Positions 1 through 12,676 are shown, counted from the first letter of the stretch. The stretch: 64,000 nt of DNA from Elysia crispata (GCA_033675545.1 JAWDGP010004625.1:184501-248500); one strand, 5' to 3'. Numbers and translations: made by a program. Notes: a model not told the origin generated them from the sequence alone.

Positions 1-90
1 ATTGCACATCTAAGTTTTGTAACTGATTGTATTTAGCCCTTAACAAATGGACCAAACTCAATGCCATTAAAATTTGCTCAGTTTACCAGG

Positions 91-3090
91 TTAGAGCTAG
101 CTAGACGCTCCTTCACAGCTAGATCAGTCGCACGGACTGCCAGACTACAGTGAAGCCTAGGCTAGAGCTGGCCAGACGGAGTCACACTTCACCGCTAGAT
201 CAGTCTCAGAGACTGTCAGACTACAGGGAAGCCAAGGTTAGAGCTGGCCAGACGGAGTCACACTTCACCGCTAGATCAGTCTCAGAGACTGTCAGACTAC
301 AGGAAAGAAGGCTAGAGCGGGCCAGACGGAGTCACACTTCACCGCTAGATCAGTCTCAGAGACTGTCAGACTACAGAAAGCAAGGCTAGAGCGGGCCAGA
401 CGGAGTCACACTTCACCGCTAGATCAGTCTCAGAGACTGTCAGACTACAGAAACCAAGACTGGAGCGGGCCAGACAGAGTCACACTTCACCGCTAGATCA
501 GTCTCAGAGACTGTCAGACTACAGTGAAGCCTAGGCTAGAGCTGGCCAGACGGAGTCACACTTCACCGCTAGATCAGTCTCAGAGACTGTCAGACTACAG
601 TGAAGCCAAGGCTAGAGCTGGCCAGACGGAGTTCTACTTCACCGCTAGATCAGTCTCAGAGACTGTCAGACTACAGAAACCAAGACTAGAGCTGGCCAGA
701 CGGAGTCCCACTCCACCGCTAGATCAGTCTCAGAGACTGTCAGACTACAGTGAAGCCTAGGCTAGAGCTGGCCAGACGGAGTCACACTTCACCGCTAGAT
801 CAGTCTCAGAGACTGTCAGACTACAGTGAAGCCAAGGCTAGAGCTGGCCAGACGGAGTTCTACTTCACCGCTAGATCAGTCTCAGAGACTGTCAGACTAC
901 AGAAACCAAGACTAGAGCTGGCCAGACGGAGTCCCACTCCACCGCTAGATCAGTCTCAGAGACTGTCAGACTACAGTGAAGCCTAGGCTAGAGCTGGCCA
1001 GACGGAGTCACACTTCACCGCTAGATCAGTCTCAGAGACTGTCAGACTACAGTGAAGCCAAGGCTAGAGCTGGCCAGACGGAGTCACACTTCACCGCTAG
1101 ATCAGTCTCAGAGACTGTCAGACTACAGGAAAGAAGGCTAGAGCGGGCCAGACGGAGTCACACTTCACCGCTAGATCAGTCTCAGAGACTGTCAGACTAC
1201 AGAAACCAAGACTAGAGCTGGCCAGACGGAGTCACACTTCACCGCTAGATCAGTCTCAGAGACTGTCAGACTACAGTGAAGCCAAGGCTAGAGCTGGCCA
1301 GACGGAGTCACACTTCACCGCTAGATCAGTCTCAGAGACTGTCAGACTACAGTGAAGCCAAGGCTAGAGCTGGCCAGACGGAGTCACACTTCACCGCTAG
1401 ATCAGTCTCAGAGACTGTCAGACTACAGGGAAGCCAAGGCTAGAGCTGGCCAGACGGAGTCACACTTCACCGCTAGATCAGTCTCAGAGACTGTCAGACT
1501 ACAGGGAAGCCAAGGCTAGAGCTGGCCAGACGGAGTCACACTTCACCGCTAGATCAGTCTCAGAGACTGTCAGACTACAGGGAAGCCAAGGCTAGAGCTG
1601 GCCAGACGGAGTCACACTTCACCGCTAGATCAGTCTCAGAGACTGTCAGACTACAGGGAAGCCAAGGCTAGAGCTGGCCAGACGGAGTCACACTTCACCG
1701 CTAGATCAGTCTCAGAGACTGTCAGACTACAGTGAAGCCAAGACTAGAGCTGGCCAGACGGAGTTCTACTCCACCGCTAGATCAGTCTCAGAGACTGTCA
1801 GGCTACAGTGAAGCCTAGGCTAGAGCTGACCAGACGGAGTTCTACTTCACCGCTAGATCAGTCTCAGAGACTGTCAGACTACAGAAACCAAGACTAGAGC
1901 TGGCCAGACGGAGTCCCACTTCACCGCTAGATCAGTCTCAGAGACTGTCAGACTACAGAAAGCAAGGCTAGAGCGGGCCAGACGGAGTCACACTTCACCG
2001 CTAGATCAGTCTCAGAGACTGTCAGACTACAGAAACCAAGACTAGAGCGGGCCAGACGGAGTCACACTTCACCGCTAGATCAGTCTCAGAGACTGTCAGA
2101 CTACAGTGAAGCCTAGGCTAGAGCTGGCCAGACGGAGTCACACTTCACCGCTAGATCAGTCTCAGAGACTGTCAGACTACAGGGAAGCCAAGGCTAGAGC
2201 TGGCCAGACGGAGTCACACTTCACCGCTAGATCAGTCTCAGAGACTGTCAGACTACAGGGAAGCCAAGGCTAGAGCTGGCCAGACGGAGTCACACTTCAC
2301 CGCTAGATCAGTCTCAGAGACTGTCAGACTACAGGGAAGCCAAGGCTAGAGCTGGCCAGACGGAGTCACACTTCACCGCTAGATCAGTCTCAGAGACTGT
2401 CAGACTACAGGGAAGCCAAGGTTAGAGCTGGCCAGACGGAGTCACACTTCACCGCTAGATCAGTCTCAGAGACTGTCAGACTAAAGAAACCAAGACTAGA
2501 GCTGGCCAGACGGAGTCCCACTCCACCGCTAGATCAGTCTCAGAGACTGTCAGGCTACAGTGAAGCCTAGGCTAGAGCTGACCAGACGGAGTTCTACTTC
2601 ACCGCTAGATCAGTCTCAGAGACTGTCAGACTACAGAAACCAAGACTAGAGCGGGCCAGACGGAGTCACACTTCACCGCTAGATCAGTCTCAGAGACTGT
2701 CAGACTACAGTGAAGCCTAGGCTAGAGCGGGCCAGACGGAGTTCTACTTCACCGCTAGATCAGTCTCAGAGACTGTCAGACTACAGTGAAGCCTAGGCTA
2801 GAGCTGGCCAGACGGAGTCACACTTCACCGCTAGATCAGTCTCAGAGACTGTCAGACTACAGGGAAGCCAAGGCTAGAGCTGGCCAGACGGAGTCACACT
2901 TCACCGCTAGATCAGTCTCAGAGACTGTCAGACAACGGGAAGCCAAGGCTAGAGCGGGCCAGACGGAGTCACACTTCACCGCTAGATCAGTCGCAGAGAC
3001 TGTAAGACTAAGGTGAAGCAAAGGTTAGAGCTGGCCAGACGAAGCCCTACTTCACTGCTAGATCAGTCTCAGAGACTGTCAGACTACTTT
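91..3090. repeat. Minisatellite array, units of 74-76 bp, about 40 copies
   Basis: A head-to-tail array of a GC-richer unit fills almost all of the first 3.1 kb. Copies can be tracked by the recurring word GACTGTCAGACTACAG; its ends fall at 150, 226, 302 and 376, giving periods of 76, 76 and 74 bp. The left-most unit (91-150) and the units after about 2930 are more diverged, as expected of array edges. Each unit holds a perfect 7-bp inverted repeat around one base (CAGTCTC-A-GAGACTG). Variants differ mostly just after the ACTACAG word (TGAAGCC, GGAAGCC, GAAACC, GAAAGC). Short ORFs of 60-80 codons arise across neighbouring units because the unit has few stops; the reading frame shifts every unit, so I do not regard them as genes. 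Confidence 0.97.
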
Positions 3091-3429
3091 CACCACCACA
3101 CAGGTCAGGCTAGGATCCTCTGCGTAATTAGCTCGATCCTGCAGCACCTGAGCTTTTTGGCACCACGATGTTGTTGTTGTTCTTGCTGTTGTTGTTAATG
3201 CGAAAATATTTATGATTAGTGGATTACTGAATTACTTATTTCAACCCGGCTGCAACTAGATTTTTTGATACACCAAACAAGTACACGAAAGACAAGGGTA
3301 CAGCTGGAAAGATAAGACTCTTAGTGGTGATCATCTGAGCTCCTGCTATTTTCACTGGAATAATAAGGACACTTTCAGCCAGTTCTAAGACGATGTAAGC
3401 AACATGTGTATAGGTCTAGGATACGCGCA

Positions 3430-3511
3430 GCGCAGCTGGTGATGGTGTAGAGCACTCGTCTCTGAAGTCTGCAGATAGTCTTCGTGGCAGGTTCAAAACC
3501 AGCATGCTGGA
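3430..3511 (+). mobile_element. tRNA-like segment, probable SINE head
   Basis: The segment has an A-box-like stretch GGTGATGGTGTAGAGCA followed about 45 bases later by a B-box-like word GGTTCAAAACC, the internal RNA polymerase III promoter arrangement of a tRNA. The arms do not fold into a complete tRNA, so a tRNA-derived SINE or tRNA relic fits better than a working tRNA gene. The 3' limit of the element is not visible. Confidence 0.4.
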
Positions 3512-4667
3512 TAAATGAGTGAATGTGTCATCTTTTGAACCTCGTCATGTTTGGTGGGGCTTCAGTGATATTCTCAAACTGCAAATATTAGCTTTTTCTT
3601 TTTGAGGATGGGTAACAACTAAGGGCCAAATCAGTGTGTATGTCTTAGATTTAAAAAAATAGAATCGGAGTTTAGAAGAGTCCTAATCGAGTATAATTCT
3701 GATTCTCAGTTCCATGTCATGTTTCATGTTAATTACTTAAAGTAATCCTAAATAGAGTTGATCCGTGTCTTGAACGGAAAAAAAATAAAAATAATAAAAA
3801 TAATGAAACGTTGAATGAGATCTTAGCTTTTGGCTTTACAGAAAATGTGGAACAAGAGCCTGAAAAAAACTGTAAACTGATTAGATTTAATACGAAATAT
3901 TTCACTTCAGCAGTTTGCAGCTGAACTTAGGACTTTCAGGTTTCGAGATGAGTGAGTGAACTAATCTCGGCAGCTGTCACCTCCTTAAGGAGGTCGTGAC
4001 CTTGAGATAAAATCAATGTATTCACAAATGAATTGTTCGTCTTTTACAAAATCGCTTGTTTCCCATTGGTAATTGATTAAGATTTAATTCGAGGCTAGTT
4101 TCCCGCTCGAAAGTGACGATGGTTCTCGAACAAAAACGGTAAGATACCCCAGTTGTTGATAAAGCTCGGCTAAGCAAATTAGGCGGTTCTAAAATTAAAA
4201 AAAGAAATAGATTGCATAAATCCTGGGCAATATAAACATCATTACACTAGTTTAATTTTCCGGTGTAGAGGTCAAACAGCGCCTTTTCAAACTTACGGGG
4301 TCTCCCCTAGCTCTATATTATATCTGCTGTTGTACTGACCTCGGTAAACAAAAACTGGGCCAAACGAAGGATGAAAGAGGAAGAGAAGGAGGACAACTAA
4401 ACAAAGCAGGAGGAGATCACCCAACTGATTTCAAGCCATTCATAGAGAGCCCTAGGTTGAGCTGACCTGAATCAGCCTGATACTACTTAACACGTGAGGA
4501 CTGCTTAATGTAACATGGAGGCTCTTTGTTTACAGCTGGAATATGCAGCACCTTCTCGCTCTGGTTAAATCATCGTCCTGGAGAAAACTGACAGGCTTGT
4601 GAGTTATCTCTGGTGTGTTTTTTTAATTGTTCAGATTGTAGCATTTCACGAAATTCAGCAACGAAAT

Positions 4668-4860
4668 AGTTTGAGGACCAGCCAGCAGAGCCTCGAAGAA
4701 ACACATGCTTGATATCGCTGAAAACAGCTACATTTATCACCTCTCCATCATTATGCTATTTTTTTCCCTTGTTAAGACAGTGTTTCTATAGACTATACAA
4801 ATGCTCATGTTCACATACATTCTTCACCTACGAACACAGACAGTTCAAGAACCAGGAAGC
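4668..4860 (+). repeat. Dispersed repeat, copy A
   Basis: About 190 bp that match 6770-6962 in reverse complement, by eye at roughly 80-85 percent. Shared words include CATGCTTGATATCG, CTACATTTATCACCTCTCCA, ACTATACAAATGCTCA and TTCTTCACCTACGA. Both copies give similar short ORFs containing FITSP and FFTYEH, which follows from the shared DNA and is not evidence of a gene. Confidence 0.75.
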
Positions 4861-5618
4861 TCAGGTGATGAATCACTCGAACGGCGAGTGAAGGGGCCAA
4901 GATTCGGAACTTGGTGAAAATTGGAGATAATAATGCAGTAGGAAAATATCCAGCACTGTGTTTAATTTCGGTTGGAAGAGCGAGAGGAGGTCGCGAAAGG
5001 TCGGGGGGGGGGGGGGGGGTTAGATTTTAGAAAGCTTTTACGGTGATCGGTGGAGAGAATTACTTCCCATTCGAGAAGATATTCTGTGTTTTTATTGGGA
5101 ATGGGTGGGCAGAGAAGGTGAATAGAGGTGGTAATGAAAACGATCAGTTTTCTGGTTGGGGAGAACTCCCCGAAACTGCTCCAAACCAAGTCTGCTGTTG
5201 GCTGTAAACTGTAATCAAGTCTGCCAGCATCTAGATCTGAGCGCCTCCACCGAGTTAAGTCAGTGGTAGCTTCGTCATGTCACTACAAATTGGAGATGAA
5301 AGGTACAGTTTGTGAAAAAGGTTGATATAAAAGAATACCAAAGAATCCAGATAATTTTCAAGTTTCTAAAAGTATTAAAGTTTTGTTTCAAACTTCAGAC
5401 AAGCCTTCATGTTAATTGTATATGGCTATAGCTGTCCTTTATTGTTAAAGGTAAAGAGGTTTAACAGTAATTAAGACTTCATGTTTTCTCAAGGATAATG
5501 ATCCTTGTACTGTAGAGAGCATGAAGCCAAGAGGGAGGTCATAAATTTCAGATATATTTAAAAGATTTCAGTATTGCAATCATGATTCTTTTTCTCTTTC
5601 TCCCTCTGTCTGTCTGTC

Positions 5619-5621
<3 letters not shown>

Positions 5622-5706
<85 letters not shown>

Positions 5707-5726
5707 TCTCTTTCTCTCTCTCTCTT
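5622..5726. repeat. (CT)n microsatellite
   Basis: About 100 bases of almost pure CT on the + strand, led in by CTGT units and followed by TCCCTC and TTTCTC interruptions. Confidence 0.97.
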
Positions 5727-5970
5727 CCTTACAAATCCCGAATCCATGGAGCGGTTTTAAACCTGCACAAACTTCAAATCGGTGTAGCTTTACCTGAGCA
5801 GTGAGTACTCGTATGTAATTACTCTGTATACACAGCCCAACCTTTGACCCCAGGCCACGTGCGGGGCGAGCACCTGGCAGTAACCATGCCTCCACTCATC
5901 TCTAGGCCCGCTCTGAACTAGTGAAGGTTCTATCGATACGCATAGAGAGAAGCTGATGGTTTAAGCTGCC

Positions 5971-5980
5971 AACATGGCGG
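5971..5980 (+). promoter_or_regulatory. YY1-like motif AACATGGCGG
   Basis: AACATGGCGG matches the core of the animal YY1 site, which often lies at or just after transcription starts. No TATA box, initiator or downstream exon can be shown, so this is only a motif match. A second copy is at 34887. Confidence 0.2.
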
Positions 5981-8900
5981 TTTCAGAAAAGGATCACCAA
6001 AGTTAATATTTAAGTACTAGAAGTCTTTAAAAGATTGAAAGAAAAAGATAAAAGAAGAGGAGAAAGATAAGAAAGATGATGATAGAGAAGAAAAAGAGGA
6101 TGTAGAGAAGGAGAAGGAAACAAAGACGGACTAAACATTTTAACTATATATTTTTGCAGTTTGAAAGAGATTTTATGTGACTTTACATTTTTTATTATTA
6201 TTATTCATTTGTTCAAGCTGCTAGAGAAATAACGAAGAAAAATGTAGGTTTTCGACCCAAAAGTCTTTCTGGACTGCGTTTGCAACTCTAGAGGAAGGTA
6301 AAGACCTTTAGTTAAGATTTGGCATCAGTATGTTTAAGTTTTGGTGTTTTTCTGTAATTTTGCACAGAGTATTCATCACATAACTTCCACAGAATTAAAA
6401 CATATGTGAGAGATCTATCATCAGCATATCTTTTCATGTATATTTGATGCCTGCATCAGCTGTTATTATTAACATTACTTCTTATCTTTACTTATAAGGG
6501 TTTGTTTTTTCCCTAACTCTCGATCTTCTAACACGGTGTTAATGACTGAACGTTTCCCTGGATGATGTTGCTGACGGCCTTATCTGATTCATCAATCTTG
6601 CACGAAATGTGGGAGGAATGCAGCACGCTAGGAATCGAAATTCCTTTTTAACATCCAAGGATAGTTTTTTTTTTTTTCATTTTTTCCTCACTAGTTTTTA
6701 CTGTTGTCGATGGTGGTGGTCGCAAAACATGATGGTGCTGATTTGTGATGATGTCGTTGCGGTGCCAAGCAACTGCATCTAGCACCTTCCTGACTGTGCT
6801 CGTAGGTGAAGAATGTGAATGTGAGCATTTGTATAGTCTGTAGAGACACTGTCAAACAATAGCATAACAATGGAGAGGTGATAAATGTAGGTGCTTTGAA
6901 CGATATCAAGCATGTGTAACTTCGAGGCTCCACTTGCTCTTACTAAAACTAGTTTGTTAGAGCAGAAAAAGAATAATTCTTTGACTTTCACTAAAATATT
7001 GAAAATGTTAGTTGGAAATTTTTCAATGTGTCAGTTGTTTTTATGTAAAGAGGTTAAAAATTATTAATTAGGATTATTGCTCCCGTATTTATTTCTGTCA
7101 GATTTTTTTGGTTTGACACACACACACACAAAGAGGTTATAAAAGTTGTATACGGTGTGAAATATGATTATTTCCTCTTTTTAGGACTTGCAGTGGCTGT
7201 AGTACTGTGTATAGTTGTAAATCTAGATCATCGCCATATCTCAAATCTCAGTAATCTAGAGATTTTGATTTCACACCTTTTGAAAGAATAATAATTTAGC
7301 TGGCGTCAACACCTCGCATCAAGCTATCATTCAAATACCCTTGGCTGCGGCACAATTATTTGAAACTTTTCGATGCGGGTTGAGACTCAGTGGAAGGGTT
7401 TGTCTGAATGGCTGTTATGGGAGAGCACTCTAGAGAATAGACAGCAGTTTGGCTCCTGTCACAGTGTCAGAACGGTCGCTCATTACCTAACGGCGGTCAA
7501 ATACTCGTCCCATCAAGGTCAGGTAGGCGTCAAGCGTCTCATAATTATTTCTATGGTGCTTCCTACCGCCGAGCTAAACAAGTAGACGTGTTTGGGCTGC
7601 CTTGATTGGCTAGGAGATGAAAAGGTAGTTATCATCCTCCCTCTAGTCTCCACATGAAGAAACCTGTTTTAAATGTAATATGTCAACCTTTTTTCCAGAA
7701 TAGCAAAGAATTGATTCTCCGGAGAAAATAGGAATAGTTACTAAAAGCCGGCATGCAGGAGATTGTTGTCAAAGTTCAGTTTGCCTAATATTCGTTGACT
7801 GAAAAACAACAAACCTTCTCAGTTGAATATGCTGCTTTGAGATTCTGTATATATATTTGTTAGTTGGTTTGTTGTATTATCAATGTTGCTAGAGGTGAAA
7901 AGGGATAAGGCTATTAGGAGTCAAAGAGAAGAGTAAGATGTCCACCGTTGGGATGAGTATGATATAAAGAGACAGGAAGTGGAGGACTCTTGAGAAAGCT
8001 GTTGAGATGGCTGTGGTTCATAAAGGAGTCTTGTAGATAGCTACGACATAATATTATTCGGGTTTTCGCACTTAACTTTTATCAAGAACAAAACCGCAAT
8101 ATTCAAAATTTTTTATTTGTCAGTCTGACGTGTCTAGCGTTGTTAATAATTAACCGGGAACGGTATAGTTCTTTTAATGTAAAACGCAGTATAACACACT
8201 ACCTGTAGGGACCACAGAAAAATGTTGAAGGGTAAGCCATGAATAAAGAACCGCGACATACATGTACTATAGAGACATGGGTGTGTGAAGGGAAAGGATG
8301 CCTTGAAAAGATGTGTTCTGTTCAATATCAAAAGCAGTGTGAGAAGATGCAAGCTTGCACAACTTGTTAAAAACACACCTGCATTGCGGAGTTTTATGTC
8401 ACATTTGACATACTGCATCTATAATTTTATTTTCTAGCATGCTTCACAATCCTTTTAAATCCGGTGCCTGTTCAACCTTTCAATGTTAGCGAAATTGATC
8501 TTAGTGTTGTGAGATATTATGAGTACATAATTCAAACATGATTAAAGCAGTTGCCTGGTGAAAATTGATTATGGAATGGTGAATCCGGATTTTTTAGATG
8601 TCTAACAATGGTTTTTGTCATTCCCCCCCCCCCCCCCCCCCCTTCCCATCTCTCTCCGTCCCCTTTTTTAAACATCTCTCCAAAACATTAATTTTTATGG
8701 GGGGAAAAAGAGGTTAAGACTAAATCTCATAAATGATTATAAAAGACAAATGTCGTAAATAATAAAAATGTTCCATGCCTCACACACTTTCTATATAGGT
8801 AGTGATAGTGTGCGCGATGCTTGCAGATGCATCATTGTAGAAAGTTAGTCTTCAGATTATTTATCCCTGTTGCATCAAAATAAACTGCCGGGTACTCCAG

Positions 8901-10004
8901 GTCTGTAAACGGAGGCAAATCGCAGGCCAGTTAAGGCTCTGAGATGTATTGCTAAGCAACCACAGGTAGGACTAGGAGGCCTTGCCTGGGTGCCGGTTCT
9001 GAGACTAGAGAGAGTGTGTGAAGACTAGCTATCTAGACTTCTGGTATTCTAGATCTACATCTACCTGTTTTAACGTCAAGAATCACCCTTTCTTGAGGGC
9101 CTACTTTTGCCGCTGGCCCAAATCCATGGCGTTAAATTAGTGGAGTATTCATGAATCGGATTTTCTACTTCTTAATTAAATATACTGTAGGTTTCTCAAG
9201 TTGGCCGATGCTGCTTTTATTTTTATTTGTCCTTTTCTTTCCTTATTTTTACAGTTGTAGTTGACTTAGTTACGCCAAATGTTCATGAGCAACCTCCATT
9301 AACTTTTCTACGTTTTAGTTTGTTGGTGTAGCTCTATGCCAATATTTTCCTTCACAAATGTTTTCATTACTGGGAAGCGCTGTATTTCCTGCTAAATTGT
9401 CAAGTTGCTGTGGACTAGAACGAAGCGCAGGTCTACATAGCATTCTCGGTGCAACGCATTCTCACCCTATCACCATCATCTCTTTTCACAAGAATACTTT
9501 GCTACATGGGGTTGGAAAGAAGGAAAACAAACAACGGGAAAATTTTGTAACTACGTGTACCTACTTACCAAAAGTTGCCGGATGTACTCACTGGGTTTGA
9601 AGCTGCTTACTTCGGCCACAAACTCAAGGGGAGAGAACTTACTCCAGCCTCGGTTTGGAGAACACAGTCGGCAACTGCTCTTCCTCGCGCGTGTGGAATG
9701 TCGGGAAAGGGGCGGGGTCAAAGAGAGTGGAGTGAAGAAGACGGGAGGCACGGCACACTTCTCTCATGATGATGCGAAGACGAAAGCGAGACATAACATC
9801 ATGTTTATCAGGTACCGTATATTATTGTGCGCTGTAAATAAAGATAAGGCCTCTTCAATGCCATCGACAAGACGTAATGCTCGTATGTAGGAGCTTAGAG
9901 CTAGCAAAAAAGTTAGAGGAACTTTTAAGTTGTTTTTGTTTTTTTTAATGAAGCACTGTGGAACATTGCAGGGACAAAATGGAAGGTGGAAAGATAAGAA
10001 TTTA
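5981..10004. other. Non-coding stretch, no gene recognised
   Basis: Apart from copy B of the dispersed repeat and a run of 20 C at 8623-8642, nothing is recognisable. An open frame at 9555-9890 (111 codons, +) has no familiar motif and overlaps open frames on both strands, so I do not call it a gene. Confidence 0.5.
6770..6962 (-). repeat. Dispersed repeat, copy B (inverted)
   Basis: Reverse-complement partner of 4668-4860. The two copies lie about 1.9 kb apart in opposite orientation, so they look like separate insertions of one element or an old inverted duplication. Its internal sequence shows no coding motif. Confidence 0.75.
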
Positions 10005-10101
10005 AAGAAGAAGAAGAAGAAGAAGAAGAAGAAGAAGAAGAAGAAGAAGAAGAAGAAGAAGAAGAAGAAGAAGAAGAAGAAGAAGAAGAAGAAGAAGAAG
10101 A

Positions 10102-10136
<35 letters not shown>
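10005..10136. repeat. (GAA)n then (GA)n purine tract
   Basis: About 100 bases of GAA triplets run straight into about 30 bases of GA on the + strand. Lysine-rich or phenylalanine-rich frames read through it are artefacts of the repeat. Confidence 0.97.
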
Positions 10137-10139
<3 letters not shown>

Positions 10140-10537
10140 GTGGGATGGAGAGAGAGAAAGAGAAAGAGAGGAGACAGGTTTACCAGAGAATATATGATCA
10201 ATCTTCCAATATTATTTTTGTTTTTCAAGACCAACACATATCACGAAGGCTTTTTTTTAAAACACAATATAAGCCTGGCACTTTTCTAGTAGCTACAAGT
10301 TTTAAGTAAAACTTTTCTTTTTTCCAAATCTCAATGCTGTTGTTTTGTCCTATTGAATTTTGTTTTCAAATTCACTAGTCTCAGACTAAATTCTCCTGTA
10401 TATTTTATTAAAAAACAGAAAAGAAAAAGATAAAAACCATCCTTTTCTTGATGTTTTTTTCCCTCGAAATCCTAACTCTAAAGCTGCTTCGACTGTTGAT
10501 AATCAAACAACAGATCCTTTTCATGCTAGAACAGGAA

Positions 10538-11930
10538 AAGAGGAATGGGATGGATGCTGAGTATAGAAACAGAGTAGTGAAATGGATGCTGAGGGTAGAA
10601 ACAGAGTAGTGAAATGGATGCTGAGGGTAGAAACAGAGTAGTGAAATGGATGCTGAGGATAGAAACAGAGTAGTGAAATGGATGCTGAGGGTAGAAACAG
10701 AGTAGTGAAATGGATGCTGAGGATAGAAACAGAGTAGTGAAATGGATGCTGAGGATAGAAACAGAGTAGTGGGATGGATGCTGAAGATAGAAACAGAGTA
10801 GTGGGATGGATGCTGAAGATAGAAACAGAGGAGTGGAATGGATACTGAGGATAGAAACAGAGGAGTGGAATGGATGCTGAGGATAGAAACAGAGGAGTGG
10901 AATGGATGCTGAGGATAGAAACAGAGGAGTGGAATGGGTGCTGAAGATAGGAACAGAGGAGTGGAATGGATGCTGAAGATAGGAACAGAGGAGTGGAATG
11001 GATGCTGAGGATAGAAACAGAGTAGTGAAATGGATGCTGAGGATAGAAACAGAGGAGTGGAATGGATACTGAGGATAGAAACAGAGGAGTGGAATGGATG
11101 CTGAGGATAGAAACAGAGGAGTGGAATGGATGCTGAGGATAGAAACAGAGGAGTGGAATGGATGCTGAGGATAGAAACAGAGGAGTGGAATGGATGCTGA
11201 CGATAGAAACAGAGTAGTGGGATGGATGCTGAAGATAGAAACAGAGGAGTGGAATGGATACTGAGGATAGAAACAGAGGAGTGGAATGGATGCTGAGGAT
11301 AGAAACAGAGGAGTGGAATGGATGCTGAGGATAGAAACAGAGGAGTGGAATGGATGCTGAGGATAGAAACAGAGGAGTGGAATGGATGCTGAAGATAGGA
11401 ACAGAGGAGTGGAATGGATGCTGAGGATAGAAACAGAGTAGTGGGATGGATGCTGAAGATAGAAACAGAGGAGTGGAATGGATACTGAGGATAGAAACAG
11501 AGGAGTGGAATGGATGCTGAGGATAGAAACAGAGGAGTGGAATGGATGCTGAGGATAGGAACAGAGGAGTGGAATGGATACTGAAGATAGAAACAGAGGA
11601 GTGGAATGGATGCTGAAGATAGAAACAGAGGAGTGGAATGGATACTGAAGATAGAAACAGAGGAGTGGAATGGATGCTGAGGATAGGAACAGAGGAGTGA
11701 AATGGATGCTGAGGATAGAAACAGAGGAGTGGAATGGATGCTGAAGATAGAAACAGAGGAGTGGAACGGATGCTGAGGATAGAAACAGAGGAGTGGAACG
11801 GATGCTGAGGATAGAAACAGAGGAGTGGAATGGATGCTGAAGATAGAAACAGAGGAGTGGAATGGATGCTGAGAATAGAAAGAGTGGAATGGATGCTGAG
11901 AATAGGAAGAGTGGAATGGATGCTGAGAAT
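10538..11930. repeat. Minisatellite array of 32-bp units, about 43 copies
   Basis: Units of the type GGATGCTGAGGATAGAAACAG plus AGGAGTGGAAT repeat every 32 bp; for example, AGTAGTG occurs at 10573 and 10605. Left-side units carry AGTAGTGAAAT and most others AGGAGTGGAAT, with scattered GGATAGGAA and GAAGATAG variants, so sub-families are grouped in blocks. The last units near 11880-11920 are shortened. Because 32 is not a multiple of 3 and the minus strand lacks stops in all three frames of most units, a 536-codon minus-strand frame (10408-12018) stays open through the array, with a 32-residue protein period. It has no recognisable domain. Confidence 0.97.
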
Positions 11931-12287
11931 TATGAATGCTATTAAAAATGTTATGTTTATGTTTGATAACTGTTAAAAATGTTAACGAGAAGGAAATCTC
12001 AGTTTGCGTGTTAGACAATCTGATGTATGAATCTAATCCACTGAACCGATGTGACGTAAAATGCCGTAACTAGGCATCGACGATGAAAGTAATCTAGCAA
12101 TTGCGCTAGAACTTCCGCATTTGCATTTCTCGATACATTTCAATGAAAAATCTAAAAAATTCTGACTCTATTACAACGGAGAACATTACCTTGGAAATTT
12201 TAATAAGGTCATATCTATATTGCAACTTAGTCCAGCATTTATTCTAGATTTAACTCTGAGTGCTGTGTCTGGCTATTATCTGTCATC

Positions 12288-12530
12288 ATGGCGAAGCCTC
12301 TAGTTGCCGGCAGCTGGTGTGCAGAGAATGAGACAGAAAAATATCGGATGAAGTTAAGGAGTCGGTTTGGCCAAAAGCAAAAGATGGAAAAGGACAATAA
12401 AGTAACAGAGACAAAAATTGACTGCACTGCAATCGACATCCCACAGACAGAAATACATGGGCTGGACACATTGGTAATGGAAGACCTCCAAGTCAGCCAT
12501 ATTGGACAGAGTAATGATGTGGATCTCTGA
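12288..12530 (+). other. Unrecognised 80-codon open frame
   Basis: An ATG-started frame (MAKPLVAGSW...) rich in charged residues, running into the first copy of the 49-bp tandem repeat and ending at its end. I do not recognise the product. There is no obvious splice partner and the minus strand is also open here, so a chance frame or a gene fragment are both possible. Confidence 0.15.
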
Positions 12531-12676
12531 AGGCCTCCAAGTCAGCCATGATGGGCAGAGTAATGATGTGGATCTCTGAAGGCCTCCAAGTCAGCCATGA
12601 TGGGCAGAGTAAAGATGTGGATCTCTGAAGGCCTCCAAGTCAGCCATGATGGGCAGAGTAAAGAATTGGATCTCTA
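12481..12676. repeat. Four tandem copies of a 49-bp unit
   Basis: Copies begin at 12481, 12530, 12579 and 12628, each opening with AAGGCCTCCAAGTCAGCCAT (AAGACCTCC in the first) and ending GGATCTCT. The first copy is the most diverged and the last is altered at its end (AAAGAATTGG). Confidence 0.95.

Larger units (their letters stand above)
3091..5620. other. Non-coding stretch right of the minisatellite
   Basis: No ORF here resembles a known protein. The stretch holds a GTT-rich run at 3170-3196, a tRNA-like segment (3430-3511), one copy of a dispersed repeat (4668-4860) and a run of 17 G at 5003-5019. Otherwise it is AT-rich single-copy-looking DNA. Confidence 0.6.

Noticed and set aside
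150-3198. Series of 60-80 codon frames with RRSHTSPLDQSQRLSDY
   Set aside because: Products of the minisatellite unit; the frame shifts by one or two bases each unit and all frames terminate at variant TAG codons.
9555-9890. 111-codon frame on the + strand
   Set aside because: Overlaps open frames in other phases and on the other strand, and has no known motif; likely chance in a GC-richer patch.
9930-10289. Lysine-rich frame
   Set aside because: Caused by the GAA repeat; flanking codons show no motif.
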